Counted from the first letter of the stretch, positions 49,911 through 60,745 are shown. The stretch is DNA of 64,000 bases from an uncultured Prevotella sp. (GCA_905233425.1 CAJOEC010000001.1:62001-126000), one strand, 5' to 3'. The notes: generated by a model from the letters alone, not told the origin. Translations and numbers: made by a program.

Positions 49911-51512
49911 ATGGAAAAAAGTGCATTGCAGATTGCCCGTGCCGCCTACCAGCCAAAGCTGCCACGCGGACTGAAGGGCGCAGTGAAAGCAGTGGAGGGT
50001 GCCCCCACGCAGAGTGTTGACAATCAGGAAGAGATCAAGGCCCTCTTCCCCAACACCTACGGTATGCCCCTCGTGGAGTTCGTTCCCGGCGAGGATACGA
50101 AGCATGAGCCCATGAACGTGGGCATTATCCTCAGCGGTGGCCAGGCCCCTGGCGGCCACAACGTCATCACCGGCCTCTTCGACGCCGTGAAGCGCCTGAA
50201 TCCCGAGAACCGTCTCTACGGCTTCATCCTCGGCCCCGGCGGTCTGGTGGACCACAACTATATGGAGCTGACCAAGGAGTATGTCGACGAGTACCGCAAC
50301 ACCGGCGGCTTCGACATGATCGGCTCTGGCCGCACGAAGTTGGAGAAGGTGGAGCAGTTTGAGAAGGGTCTGGAGATTATCCGCCAGCTCAACATCAAGG
50401 CCATCGTCATCATCGGCGGCGACGACTCGAACACCAACGCCTGCGTGCTGGCCGAATACTATGCCGCCAAGAACTACGGCGTGCAGGTCATCGGCTGCCC
50501 GAAGACCATCGACGGCGACCTGAAGAACGAGCAGATTGAGACATCGTTTGGCTTCGACACAGCCTGCAAGACCTACTCGGAGCTTATCGGCAACATCGAG
50601 CGTGACTGCAACTCAGCCCGCAAATACTGGCACTTCATCAAGGTGATGGGCCGCTCGGCAAGCCACATCGCACTGGAGTGCGCCCTGCAGACACAGCCCA
50701 ACATGAGCCTCGATGACATCGTGGAGTACATCGCCAATGCCGTGGCCGTGCGCGCTGCCGACGGAAACAACTTCGGCACCGTCGTCATTCCCGAGGGTGT
50801 CATCGAGTTCATCCCCGCCATCAAGAAGCTCATCGCACAGCTCAACGACGTGCTCGCCATGCCCGAAGCTAAGGAGATCAGCCGCGACGAGCAGGTGGAC
50901 TTCGCAAAGAGCCACCTCACCGAGGAGAACCTCAAGGTGTTCAACAGTCTGCCAGTCGGCGTGGCACGCCAGCTGGCCCTCGACCGCGACCCCCACGGAA
51001 ACGTTCAGGTTTCGCTTATCGAGACGGAGAAGCTGCTCTCAACGATGGTCGCCCAGAAATTGGAGAAGATGAAGAAGGCCGGCAAATTCACTGGCAAGTT
51101 CGGCACCCAGCACCACTTCTTCGGCTATGAAGGCCGCTGCGCCGCTCCGTCGAACTTCGACGCCGACTACTGCTACGCCCTTGGCAACAGTGCCGCACAG
51201 CTCATAGCCTGCGGTAAGACCGGCTATATGGCCATCGTGCAGAACACTACGGCTCCCGCCGACGAGTGGAAGGCCGGAGGTGTGCCCATCACGATGATGA
51301 TGAACATGGAGAAACGCAACGGCGAGATGAAGCCCGTCATCCGCAAAGCCCTCGTGGAGCTCGACGGCGCTCCCTTCAAGGAGTTCGCCGCCCACCGCGA
51401 CGAGTGGGCACGCAAGACGGCATACGTTTATCCCGGCCCCATCCAGTACTGGGGACCGACAGAGGTCTGCGACCAGCCTACGAAGACTCTGGCGCTGGAA
51501 CAGGCTAAGTAG
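49911..51512 (+). CDS. pfp: Diphosphate--fructose-6-phosphate 1-phosphotransferase
   Basis: ILSGGQAPGGHNVI, IGGDDSNTNA, CPKTIDGDLKN. Confidence 0.93.
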   Translation: MEKSALQIARAAYQPKLPRGLKGAVKAVEGAPTQSVDNQEEIKALFPNTYGMPLVEFVPGEDTKHEPMNVGIILSGGQAPGGHNVITGLFDAVKRLNPENRLYGFILGPGGLVDHNYMELTKEYVDEYRNTGGFDMIGSGRTKLEKVEQFEKGLEIIRQLNIKAIVIIGGDDSNTNACVLAEYYAAKNYGVQVIGCPKTIDGDLKNEQIETSFGFDTACKTYSELIGNIERDCNSARKYWHFIKVMGRSASHIALECALQTQPNMSLDDIVEYIANAVAVRAADGNNFGTVVIPEGVIEFIPAIKKLIAQLNDVLAMPEAKEISRDEQVDFAKSHLTEENLKVFNSLPVGVARQLALDRDPHGNVQVSLIETEKLLSTMVAQKLEKMKKAGKFTGKFGTQHHFFGYEGRCAAPSNFDADYCYALGNSAAQLIACGKTGYMAIVQNTTAPADEWKAGGVPITMMMNMEKRNGEMKPVIRKALVELDGAPFKEFAAHRDEWARKTAYVYPGPIQYWGPTEVCDQPTKTLALEQAK

Positions 51513-51587
51513 CACTTTTTTGTAAACAACGAATTTGACGAATTACACGAATTCTTATTCGTGTAATTCGTTGTTAAAAAGCAGGCA

Positions 51588-52358
51588 GTGAAGAACAAGA
51601 GCAGCAGGAGGATGGGCATTTCCCGCCGTTGGTGGGTGATTGCATCGTTGGCTTTCGTGTGCGCCGTTGCCTGCTACGTGTTCTTCTTCTCACGACACAG
51701 TCTGCGCAAGTGGATCTGCGATGTGAGCTACCCTGTGGGCTACGACATCCACGGCATCGACATCAGCCACTACCAGGGCGACATCGACTGGAAGGAGCTG
51801 CGGCAGCACGGCACCATCGACGAGTGCCCCATACGTTTTGTGATGATAAAGGCCACCGAGGGCGCCGACAAGGTGGATGAAAAGTTCAAGCGCAACTTCC
51901 ACCTCGCCCGCGAGCACGGCTTCACTCGCGGAGCCTACCATTTCTTCAGCACACAGTCGCCAGCCGCCGCCCAGGCTCGGCTGTTCATTTCCACGGTGAA
52001 ATTGGAACGAGGTGACCTGCCGCCTGTGCTTGACGTGGAAAAAAAGCCCAAAAACCAGACACGCGAGCAGTTCCGCCAGAGTCTGCTGACGTGGCTGCAC
52101 ACCGTGGAGAAGCACTACGGCGTGAAACCAATACTCTACACCTACTACAAGTTCAAGATGGAGTATCTCAACGACTCTGTATTCAACCAGTACCCCTACT
52201 GGATAGCCCACTACTATGTAGAAAGAGTGGAGTACCCTGGCGAATGGAAATTCTGGCAGCACACCGACGAAGGCCGTCTGCCGGGAATCAATGGCGACGT
52301 GGATTTCAATGTCTACAACGGCTCCTACTATGACCTTCAGCAGTTGACGCTGAAATAG
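51588..52358 (+). CDS. Glycoside hydrolase family 25 (lysozyme-like)
   Basis: GIDISHYQGDIDWKEL, FVMIKATEGADKVDEKF, GAYHFFS, DVDFNVYNG. Confidence 0.88.
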   Translation: MKNKSSRRMGISRRWWVIASLAFVCAVACYVFFFSRHSLRKWICDVSYPVGYDIHGIDISHYQGDIDWKELRQHGTIDECPIRFVMIKATEGADKVDEKFKRNFHLAREHGFTRGAYHFFSTQSPAAAQARLFISTVKLERGDLPPVLDVEKKPKNQTREQFRQSLLTWLHTVEKHYGVKPILYTYYKFKMEYLNDSVFNQYPYWIAHYYVERVEYPGEWKFWQHTDEGRLPGINGDVDFNVYNGSYYDLQQLTLK

Positions 52359-52428
52359 GAGTTGGGGAGTTGAGGAGTTGGGGAGTTGAGGAGGTAAAGG
52401 AGTTGGGTAGTAAAAACAGATTTTCATA

Positions 52429-53664
52429 ATGTACAACTTTTCAGACTTTGAGGTGATGGCCCCTGTTGGCAGCCGTGAGTCGCTCATGGCCGCACTTCAG
52501 GCCGGGGCCGACTCCATCTATTTCGGCATCGAGCGGCTGAACATGCGTGCCGGCTCGGCATCGGCATTCACCATCGACGACCTGCGCGAGATTGCCCAGA
52601 CATGCCGCGAGCACGGAGTGAAATCGTATCTCACGGTGAACACCATCATCTACGACGAGGACATCGCGCTGATGCACCAGATAGTCGACGCCGCCCGCGA
52701 GGCAGGAATCTCGGCCATCATTGCCAGCGACGTGGCCGTGATGCAATACTCTCAACTCGAAGTTCACCTCAGCACCCAGCTCAATATCTCAAACGTCGAG
52801 GCACTACGTTTCTACGCCCAGTTTGCCGACGTGGTGGTGCTGGCCCGCGAGCTGTGCATGGAACAAGTGGAGAAAATCCACCGCGCCATTGTCGAAGAGA
52901 ACATCTGCGGTCCCTCCGGCCAGCAGGTACGCATCGAGATGTTCTGCCACGGCGCACTGTGCATGGCCGTCAGCGGCAAGTGCTACATGAGCCTCCACGC
53001 CGCCAACCGCTCGGCCAACCGGGGCGAGTGCATACAGGTGTGCCGACGCTCATACACCGCCACCGACAACGAGACGGGCTATCAGTTGGAGATAGACAAC
53101 AAATACATCATGAGTCCCAAGGACCTGAAGACCATACGCTTCATCGACCGCCTGATGAACGCCGGCGTGAGGGTGTTCAAAATCGAGGGCCGCGCCCGTG
53201 GGCCGGAATATGTCTATACGGTCGTGAAATGCTACAAGGAAGCCATCCGCGCCGTCATCGACGGAACGTTCACCAAGGAGCGCAAGGACGAGTGGGACCG
53301 TAGGCTTTCCGCCGTCTTCAACCGCGGCTTCTGGGACGGCTACTATCAGGGCCAGCTCATGGGCGAATGGAACAAGGAGTACGGCTCGTGCGCCACCGAA
53401 CGCAAGGTCTACATAGGGCGCGGGGTGAAGTATTTCTCCAAGATTGGCGTGGCAGAGTTCACGGTCGAGGCTACAACGTTCAGCGTAGGCGACCGCCTTT
53501 TGGTCACCGGCCCCACGACAGGCGTGATGTACCTCACCGCAACCGAGATTCACGACAACGACGGCAACGCCGTGGAGACAGCCCCGCAAGGCCAGCGCGT
53601 AGCCATTCCAGTGACGGCGAAGGTGCGACCAAGCGACAAGCTCTTCAAGCTGGTCTCAGAATAA
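52429..53664 (+). CDS. Peptidase U32 family protein
   Basis: VMAPVGSRESLMAALQAGADSIYFGI; EMFCHGALCMAVSGKCYMS; NRGECIQVCRR. Confidence 0.9.
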   Translation: MYNFSDFEVMAPVGSRESLMAALQAGADSIYFGIERLNMRAGSASAFTIDDLREIAQTCREHGVKSYLTVNTIIYDEDIALMHQIVDAAREAGISAIIASDVAVMQYSQLEVHLSTQLNISNVEALRFYAQFADVVVLARELCMEQVEKIHRAIVEENICGPSGQQVRIEMFCHGALCMAVSGKCYMSLHAANRSANRGECIQVCRRSYTATDNETGYQLEIDNKYIMSPKDLKTIRFIDRLMNAGVRVFKIEGRARGPEYVYTVVKCYKEAIRAVIDGTFTKERKDEWDRRLSAVFNRGFWDGYYQGQLMGEWNKEYGSCATERKVYIGRGVKYFSKIGVAEFTVEATTFSVGDRLLVTGPTTGVMYLTATEIHDNDGNAVETAPQGQRVAIPVTAKVRPSDKLFKLVSE

Positions 53665-53679
53665 GCATAGACTCTGCTT

Positions 53680-56265
53680 TTACCACACGTATCCGGCTCC
53701 GAAATAGCTGTAGCGCGAATTGTCGGGATTGACGACAATCTGCTCTATGACTATTTCGGGGTCTATCATTATTAACTTCAGCGTGTGCTTGCCGGGGGTG
53801 GCTTCGGGGAACTTGACCTCCAACCAGCGGATGTTGTCAAATACCTCATCGCGGCGGAGCATCTTGTGCCCGTCGTTCCAGCCGCTGAGCAGCAAGTTGT
53901 TGTGCGGCGGGAGGGGCTTCAGGTTCTTCGACTGGGCGAGGTTCTTCGGTGTGTACTCCTGGAACTCGTCGTGCAGTCCCTGTCGGGCGTCGATGACCTG
54001 CATCGGCTGGTCGTCGAGCTTCACGCCGAGGCGAAGGCCACGGGCAGGCATGATGTCCTGTGTAGGCAGGATGCCGATGGCAATCTTTCCCTCTTCCGTC
54101 AGGTCTATATTGTACTCCAGTTTCGGTCCACTACCATCAATCGGCCATTCCTTCATCACGTCGGCGGCCCCCATACAACCGTCGCTGCGACCAAGGCCGT
54201 CAAGGTATATCCAACCGTAGTCATCACACTTGCCCTTATATGCAGGAATGGTGTATTCCTTTGTATCTTTCGAGGCGTTCAAGTCATGGTTCACTTTGTA
54301 ACCAAGGTCCATCGGGTTTGTGTTCTTGTCGGGAATGCTCCACTTGGTGTAGCCTATGTGATTGTCCATCATCATGCCGTCCCATTTTCCTCCTGCCAAC
54401 ACCTTATTATAATAGTCGGCGAGACGCTGGTCTTTCTCCATAAGAGCCTCGACGGTCTCGCGGTCGCCCATCGTAGCGGCGTTGTACATCATGGCGACGC
54501 CGGCACTGGCCATGGCGGGGTAATAGACCAGTTGGTAGAAGGCATCCTGCGCTTCGGCGGGAATCTTGTCCTTGATGTTCTCACAACGCACCACGATGGA
54601 CTGCCACTGGTTGTTCAGGCGTAGCATCTCCTCGTAGTTGAAGAGTCCAGGCACCTGCACCTCGGGCTTGCGCATGAGGTTGAGTTTCGAGTACTGGGCA
54701 ATAATCTCTGCGCACTCGTCGGTGATGTTGGCGGGTAAACCGCCGACCGCAGCCTCGTCGCCAAACCAAACCTTGGCAGCGTAATTGCCGCCCAACACGC
54801 TGGCCGTCCACTGGCGCAGCCACTCCTTTTCGTCGTCGTAAACGGTATGCTTCACCCAATTGGGGTCGGGGGCGAGGGGGCCGAAGGCGTTGGGGCACCA
54901 TGCGTAGTCCATGATAAACGAGATGGGCATCTCCTTCGGCTTCAGGTCGCCAACGTTGATGATCCAAATGCGGTCTATGCCGCTCTGATAGGCCAGGTTC
55001 AGCTGTTCGCGCAGCTTCGGCACGGTGGTAGTGTTCACCCAGCGGTCATTCCACGGGCCGCCGTTCATGTCGATGTGATAGTAAAGGCCGAGTCCGCCCT
55101 TGCGCTTGCGCTCCTTTTCGGTTCCCTTGCGGCGTATGTAGCCCCAGTTGTTGTCGCAGAAGAGCAGCGTCACGTCGTCGGGCACGGTGAATCCCGCGTC
55201 GTAGTAGCGTTGAACCTCGGTGAAGATTGCCCAAAGCTGCGGCACAGCGTCGGGTCGTCCGTATATGTCCTTTATTATCTTTCGCTGACCATCGATGACA
55301 TTGTGTAGAGTCCGCATGTTCTCCTGGTCATCGCCTTTGCCCATGGCCACGTCGCCGTCGCCGCGCATACCGATGGTCACGAGGTTGTCGTAGGCTTTGT
55401 TGCGCTCCATGCCCTCGCGGAAGAAGGCGTCGACACGCTCCTTGTTCGTGGCGTAATCCCAAGGGCCGACCTGCTCCTTGCGCTGAAGATACTCACGGTG
55501 CGAGCGCATCATCGGCTCGTGGTGCGACGTCCCCATGACGATACCCATCTCGTCGGCTAAGCGTGGCGATTCGGGGTCGTCCTCGTTGAAGTTCGTCGCC
55601 CACATGGCGGGCCAGAAATAGTTGGCCTTCAAGCGCAGCAGCAGCTCGAAGATGTGCTCGTATGCCTTGGAGTTCACGCCACCGAAGTGTTTCTGACACC
55701 ATGTTCCGAACGACGGCCACTCGTCGTTGATGAAGATGCCACGGTACTTCACCTTCGGGCTGTCAACATACCGTCCGGCAGGCCAGTAAAGCTCATCCTT
55801 GTGGACTACAGGGGCATCGGCCATCCAGTACCAAGGCGACACGCCAATGCGGCGCGAAATCTCGTAGATGCCGAAGATGGTGCCGCGCTTGTCGCTGCCG
55901 GCGATGACGAGGTTGCCGTCTACGGTCTCGATGACGTAGGTTTCCCACTTGCCACGGATTTCCTTCACGTCGAGCTTCTTCTGTTTTATAAGACCGTCGA
56001 TGACTCGGCTCTTGCCGATGGTGCCGACGAGGATGGCTGGAGACTGAGGCAATGCAGCAGTGAACGGGACAATGGGAGAGTTTGTTCCAGTGACTTTGCG
56101 TACGTCGTCGCCCAGGTCGTTGGCGGCGCGGAGAACACCCTTCCAGTCGTTCTCATCTACTACTATGGTCGCGGTCTTGCCATCCTTGGCTATACAGAAC
56201 CTTTCTTGTGCCGAGGCAGACATGGCTACCCACAGCACAGACAGAATCACAGAAAGTTTTCTCAT
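53680..56265 (-). CDS. Glycosyl hydrolase 115 family (alpha-glucuronidase-type)
   Basis: GTIFGIYEISRRIGVSPWYWMADAPV; KYRGIFINDEWPSFGTW; DMNGGPWNDRWVNT. Confidence 0.9.
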   Translation of the reverse strand: MRKLSVILSVLWVAMSASAQERFCIAKDGKTATIVVDENDWKGVLRAANDLGDDVRKVTGTNSPIVPFTAALPQSPAILVGTIGKSRVIDGLIKQKKLDVKEIRGKWETYVIETVDGNLVIAGSDKRGTIFGIYEISRRIGVSPWYWMADAPVVHKDELYWPAGRYVDSPKVKYRGIFINDEWPSFGTWCQKHFGGVNSKAYEHIFELLLRLKANYFWPAMWATNFNEDDPESPRLADEMGIVMGTSHHEPMMRSHREYLQRKEQVGPWDYATNKERVDAFFREGMERNKAYDNLVTIGMRGDGDVAMGKGDDQENMRTLHNVIDGQRKIIKDIYGRPDAVPQLWAIFTEVQRYYDAGFTVPDDVTLLFCDNNWGYIRRKGTEKERKRKGGLGLYYHIDMNGGPWNDRWVNTTTVPKLREQLNLAYQSGIDRIWIINVGDLKPKEMPISFIMDYAWCPNAFGPLAPDPNWVKHTVYDDEKEWLRQWTASVLGGNYAAKVWFGDEAAVGGLPANITDECAEIIAQYSKLNLMRKPEVQVPGLFNYEEMLRLNNQWQSIVVRCENIKDKIPAEAQDAFYQLVYYPAMASAGVAMMYNAATMGDRETVEALMEKDQRLADYYNKVLAGGKWDGMMMDNHIGYTKWSIPDKNTNPMDLGYKVNHDLNASKDTKEYTIPAYKGKCDDYGWIYLDGLGRSDGCMGAADVMKEWPIDGSGPKLEYNIDLTEEGKIAIGILPTQDIMPARGLRLGVKLDDQPMQVIDARQGLHDEFQEYTPKNLAQSKNLKPLPPHNNLLLSGWNDGHKMLRRDEVFDNIRWLEVKFPEATPGKHTLKLIMIDPEIVIEQIVVNPDNSRYSYFGAGYVW

Positions 56266-56285
56266 TATATATTACAGTTGTGAGA

Positions 56286-58919
56286 TTATGAATTACTTGA
56301 AGCCATAATGCTTACGACGGTGGCGATGTCGGCCACATCTACGGTACCGTCGCCGTTCACGTCGGCAGTACACGACGGAAAATCTTCGGGAACAGCAGTT
56401 CCTGCCATGACGGAGATAATGGAGGCAATATCGGCCACGTCGACGACACCGTCACCATTCACATCGCCCTTAACACTTGTTCCTGGAATCTCTATCGGGA
56501 TAAACGTCTCCTGCGAGCTGAGGCTGACGTAGACATCAAAGGGGTTGAGCACTGTCGTGGCCGTTACACGCTTGAGTCCCCACTGTCCGTCCTGCTGTGC
56601 CAGCACGTAGTCGCCGGCAAAGACCGAGATGGGAGTGTACGTTCCGCGCAGCTTGTTGGTGATGGGCGACTTGGCAAACGACACTTCGCCATCACCGCTG
56701 AAGGTCATCGTGAATGATTGAGGATTGATGGTCGAGGTTTTAAGATTGGCCACCAGCACAGGCTGATGTGCTGGGATTGCGTCGATGGCTGTCAGAGCCA
56801 GGTCGTCGCCCATGCTGTATGCCTTGACACCCTGTGGCACCTCAGCAGCGAAGGGCAGCATGAGCAGGCGGCATCCGTCGACCGTCGTGGTTAGCGAAGC
56901 ATTCTGTGCCCGGAATGAACGGGCGGGGCGGAACGGGCCGCCGTCGGCAAAGAGCTTGAGGTTGAAGCAAACGTCGCCATGGACTATGTTTGTCCAGTCC
57001 ACAGAGCTATTGTCGGGAATCCATACCACGCGGTTGGTGCCATCTATCCATGGGAACGTTGACGGGCATCCGTTGCAGGCCGCCATGTCGAGGCTGGTGC
57101 AGAGCGGATCGGCGGTGTATTCTATCACGTTGCTGTCGTCGGCCACGTATGTTCCACTCAACGTGGCTGCGTATGGGCCGATGAATCCATAGTCGAGAGT
57201 CACATCTCCCAGTGTCAGCGTAAGTGTCGACGACCAATTGTTGTTCGTCAGCGAGACGAGGCCCTTGCAGCCGTCGGCCAGCGTCGCCGACGAGAGGTCG
57301 AAGACAAGGTCGAAGTTCTCCCGACGCTCAAGGTTGATGTCGCCATAGTCGTGCGATGACAGTTTTCCGGCAGCATTGACGTATGTGAGCGTGGTCTTCG
57401 CCGAACTGTAGTTCATCGTCGACGACACCTTCTGCACGTTCAGCACCAGACGACTGTATCGGTCGTCGAGGGCGACATAACCGTAAAAGGTGTTTGTGCG
57501 CGAGGATATGAGCGCGTTGTTATGGTCGAAAGTCATCGTCTTGCCGCTCATCTTATACGTGTCGCCGAAGTTGGTCTTTGTTACCTCCATGTCGTCCAGC
57601 CGGTCGAATCGCGCCATGGTGCCCTTCATGTCGGAATGCTGGCGGTCGCGGCTCTTAACGAAGAGCACAGTGCTGACACTCATGGCTGGCACGGTGACGA
57701 CGGGAAGGAAGGTTTCAGTCTCCAATGTCAGAGTTGTGGAGTACATGCTGCGTCCCTTCGTCGTACTCCAGATTTTCCCTGCTTGTGTGTAGAAAGGCAG
57801 GTCCATCTTCATCTCCACATTCTCTGAGCCGGTATTTGCAACAACTGCCACAACGGTGTCGGCGGTCTGCGAGATATAGGCAGAACCTTCCAAGCCCGCT
57901 GCGCCAAAATTGGCTTCAATGCGCGTCATGCCCGTCACGTATTTTGCGAAGTGGGCCATGACGTAGCCGCGCTTCGTCACCGTTCCGCTCGACGTTCCGT
58001 TCTGGCCGTCGCCCAACATGCCGTAGTAGCGCTTGGCGGCATAGTGAATCCACGCATTGAAATCGCCGAGCATACATACGTTGATGGCACGGAAGAAGTC
58101 GAAGAAGTCCTTAGAGAAATCGAAATTACGCTCGTTTGACTGGTTGGCGTTCCAGTTTATGAGATACTCAGTCATCCACAGCTCCTTGCCCTTCTCGGCT
58201 AACTGCTTATAGGTAGAGCCTATGCCGCCGTACTGGTGGCCGCCGTAGATGTCGAAGCCATTCAGCACCTCGCTGTTGTTCAGCGGGCTTGCGTAATGGT
58301 CGCTGGCACCCACTGACTCAGGAGCCATCACGCGGCAGCTGATGGTCGGGCCGTAGGTCTTCACAAATTCGGCCATGTCGGCGGGCGACCACAGGCAACC
58401 GGCGTATGTGGCCTGCTCGTCGGGCTCGTTCTGTATGGAGATGGCATCAAGATCCACGCCATTGTCACGCAGGTACTGCACGTAGTCCTCCAAGTACTGG
58501 GCGTAGTCGGGCCAGTTCTCCTTCTTCAGGTGTCCCAGGGTGCCGTCGCTGTTTTTCGCGTTGCTGGTGCCGTTGTCTTTCCACTCGGCGGGCTGTCCCC
58601 ACGGCGAGGCGAAGACTATAAGCCCCATCTGCTTTGCGTTCTTAGCCGTCTGCAGCGACTGGTTCCAAGTGTTCCGGCCTATGGGGAGATATAGTCGCAT
58701 AATGTTGCAGCCCACGGTGCTCTCCGAACCCCACACTTTCTTGATGTCGGAGGTCGACATGTGGTTGTACTGGAACTGAGGCGAGCAGACGAAGCCGCCG
58801 AAGCCCGTCACACGCTGGTGCGTATTGGTGGCGTCGAGCCTGACTGTGGGCTGTGCTGCCACACCGAGGTTCGACAACAAGGAAATGGCAATCGATAAAC
58901 TCAGGAAAAGTCGTTTCAT
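56286..58919 (-). CDS. GH30-like xylanase with C-terminal dockerin-like repeats
   Basis: QRVTGFGGFVCSPQFQYN, ISIQNEPDEQATYAGCLWSP, LWMTEYLINW; C-term GDVNGDGVVDVADIASIISVMAG ... ADVNGDGTVDVADIATVVSIMASS. Confidence 0.85.
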   Translation of the reverse strand: MKRLFLSLSIAISLLSNLGVAAQPTVRLDATNTHQRVTGFGGFVCSPQFQYNHMSTSDIKKVWGSESTVGCNIMRLYLPIGRNTWNQSLQTAKNAKQMGLIVFASPWGQPAEWKDNGTSNAKNSDGTLGHLKKENWPDYAQYLEDYVQYLRDNGVDLDAISIQNEPDEQATYAGCLWSPADMAEFVKTYGPTISCRVMAPESVGASDHYASPLNNSEVLNGFDIYGGHQYGGIGSTYKQLAEKGKELWMTEYLINWNANQSNERNFDFSKDFFDFFRAINVCMLGDFNAWIHYAAKRYYGMLGDGQNGTSSGTVTKRGYVMAHFAKYVTGMTRIEANFGAAGLEGSAYISQTADTVVAVVANTGSENVEMKMDLPFYTQAGKIWSTTKGRSMYSTTLTLETETFLPVVTVPAMSVSTVLFVKSRDRQHSDMKGTMARFDRLDDMEVTKTNFGDTYKMSGKTMTFDHNNALISSRTNTFYGYVALDDRYSRLVLNVQKVSSTMNYSSAKTTLTYVNAAGKLSSHDYGDINLERRENFDLVFDLSSATLADGCKGLVSLTNNNWSSTLTLTLGDVTLDYGFIGPYAATLSGTYVADDSNVIEYTADPLCTSLDMAACNGCPSTFPWIDGTNRVVWIPDNSSVDWTNIVHGDVCFNLKLFADGGPFRPARSFRAQNASLTTTVDGCRLLMLPFAAEVPQGVKAYSMGDDLALTAIDAIPAHQPVLVANLKTSTINPQSFTMTFSGDGEVSFAKSPITNKLRGTYTPISVFAGDYVLAQQDGQWGLKRVTATTVLNPFDVYVSLSSQETFIPIEIPGTSVKGDVNGDGVVDVADIASIISVMAGTAVPEDFPSCTADVNGDGTVDVADIATVVSIMASSNS

Positions 58920-58996
58920 GCTTTGTTCGGGTCTTAGTTATTACTTAGTTGTTGGGAATCTTAGTTACTTAGTTGGTCAGGGATCTTATGTTATTA

Positions 58997-59620
58997 CTAT
59001 TCTAAAAAACAATAGTCGAAGACGCGCTGGTACATCGAGGCCTTTTTCTCCAAGGCCATGGGATAGGCGCGGCTGCTGCTTGGCATACGGTAAAGGCGCA
59101 ACTGACGTCCGCCGACTGTGACTGTGGCATACTCCCCAACCTTCGGGCAGACGCAGTGGTTTTCCGCTGTCGCGCCTTCTCTCTGTCTTTCAGCCTCTGC
59201 CAAGGCATCTAACTGACGACAGCAGAGGGTGGTGGCCAACTGTCCGGCTGTGACAATGGCGCGACACTGGGGCAGACGGTCGAGAAGCGACACGATGTCG
59301 GTCTGCTCAACCACCAGCAGGTCTTTGTCGCTTGCCGTGCCTTGGGTGCGGACAATGCGGGTACAAGTGTCGTAGAGTGCAATGCCCTGACAGGTGAGGA
59401 AGGCCTTCAACTCTTCCTCACGGTAGTGCCTGCCGTCGGGGGCAATGAAATGTTGTTTGTCGGCGAAGAAACAGAGTCCGACAATGCGCCACATGTCGTT
59501 CTGTATGTTGGGATAGTAGAAAGCCATGGCCCATCGCTTCGGTGCTGGCGGGAATGTGCCGAGCATCAACAGTCGCGCCCCGACAGGAAGAAAAGGCTCA
59601 AAGGGATGGGTCTCTGGCAT
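58997..59620 (-). CDS. Uracil-DNA-glycosylase-fold family protein
   Basis: ARLLMLGTFPPAPKRWAMAFYYPNIQNDMWRIVG ... YRMPSSSRAYP. Confidence 0.7.
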   Translation of the reverse strand: MPETHPFEPFLPVGARLLMLGTFPPAPKRWAMAFYYPNIQNDMWRIVGLCFFADKQHFIAPDGRHYREEELKAFLTCQGIALYDTCTRIVRTQGTASDKDLLVVEQTDIVSLLDRLPQCRAIVTAGQLATTLCCRQLDALAEAERQREGATAENHCVCPKVGEYATVTVGGRQLRLYRMPSSSRAYPMALEKKASMYQRVFDYCFLE

Positions 59621-59671
59621 TGAATTGATTGGGGAGCCTATAGGTCATCAAACCCTGTAAGGCCTGTTGGC

Positions 59672-60745
59672 TTATTTCTGTTCTTTTATGACGTAGAGCA
59701 CCGTGGGCAGATGGTCGCTGTAGCCGTCGAGCCATGAGCCGCCGGCATGTGTGCGCAGCGTGTTGCCCTTGTATTTCCCATCTTTCTGGAAAAGGTAGTC
59801 GCGGCGGAATATCTGGTGGCGGAAATATTTCAAAGTCGAGCAGTCCACGTCGCCCGGCTTGAAGTCCTTGTTCGACATAGCCTTAGGTTCGATGAGCGAG
59901 CGTGAGATGATTATCTGGTCGAAGAGGTTCCACTTGCCGTCGTACTGCAGAGTGCCTGTGCCGCTGGCAAGCACGTCCCACCAGGGGTTCCACAGTCCGC
60001 CGTCCTCCACATCCTTCATTTTGCGCTTAGCCCCGAGGAACTTGGCCATGGACTGGTTATGCGGGTCGTCGTTCATGTCGCCCATGATGAATATTTTCAC
60101 ATCCGGGTCCTCGCGCAACAGCGAGTCTTTCACCAGCCTTATCTGTCGTCCGCCCTCGTTTCTGTAGAACGCCTCGGCGCCTCTCGAAGGCAGATGGTTG
60201 ACGATGACCACGACATGCTCTCCGGCCATGGTTCCGCTCACGGTGAGGAATCCTCGGGTGGCGCGATCCCTGTCTTCAGGCTTTATATAGACGTAGGGCA
60301 CAAGCTTCACATCCCTGACGGAGAAGAGCTTTGGGTTGTAGAGCATGGCACAGTCCACACCGCGCTTGTCTGGTCCCTCGATATGCACAAACTTGTAGTC
60401 GCGTGCTTTCAGAGGCTCCTGGTTGCACAAGTCAGTGAGGCAGCTGGCGTTCTCCACCTCGCTGACTCCGATGACGGCACACCCCTGTGGAGTCTTATCG
60501 GTGCCCATCTCGGCGAGCACACGCGCCATGTTGCGCAGCTTGCGGTTGTACTTCAGCCCCGTCCAGCGGTTCTGTCCGTCGGGCAGGTACTGGTAGTCGT
60601 TCTTGCCCACGTCATGGCATGTGTCGAACAGGTTTTCAAGATTGTAGAAGCCTATGCCATAAAGTGAATATTTCTTTTCACCGGCAAAGGCTGTGGCCAT
60701 GCCCAGCATGAGCATGATGAAGACAAATAGAGATTTTTTTTTCAT
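59672..60745 (-). CDS. Endonuclease/exonuclease/phosphatase family protein
   Basis: GIGFYNLENLFDTCHD, GVSEVENASCL, IFIMGDMNDDP, YSDHLPTVL. Confidence 0.9.
   Translation of the reverse strand: MKKKSLFVFIMLMLGMATAFAGEKKYSLYGIGFYNLENLFDTCHDVGKNDYQYLPDGQNRWTGLKYNRKLRNMARVLAEMGTDKTPQGCAVIGVSEVENASCLTDLCNQEPLKARDYKFVHIEGPDKRGVDCAMLYNPKLFSVRDVKLVPYVYIKPEDRDRATRGFLTVSGTMAGEHVVVIVNHLPSRGAEAFYRNEGGRQIRLVKDSLLREDPDVKIFIMGDMNDDPHNQSMAKFLGAKRKMKDVEDGGLWNPWWDVLASGTGTLQYDGKWNLFDQIIISRSLIEPKAMSNKDFKPGDVDCSTLKYFRHQIFRRDYLFQKDGKYKGNTLRTHAGGSWLDGYSDHLPTVLYVIKEQK

Noticed and set aside
53680-58919. GH115/GH30 pair as a complete polysaccharide utilisation locus
   Set aside because: No SusC/SusD pair or dedicated sensor is present within the window; only the enzyme pair can be supported.
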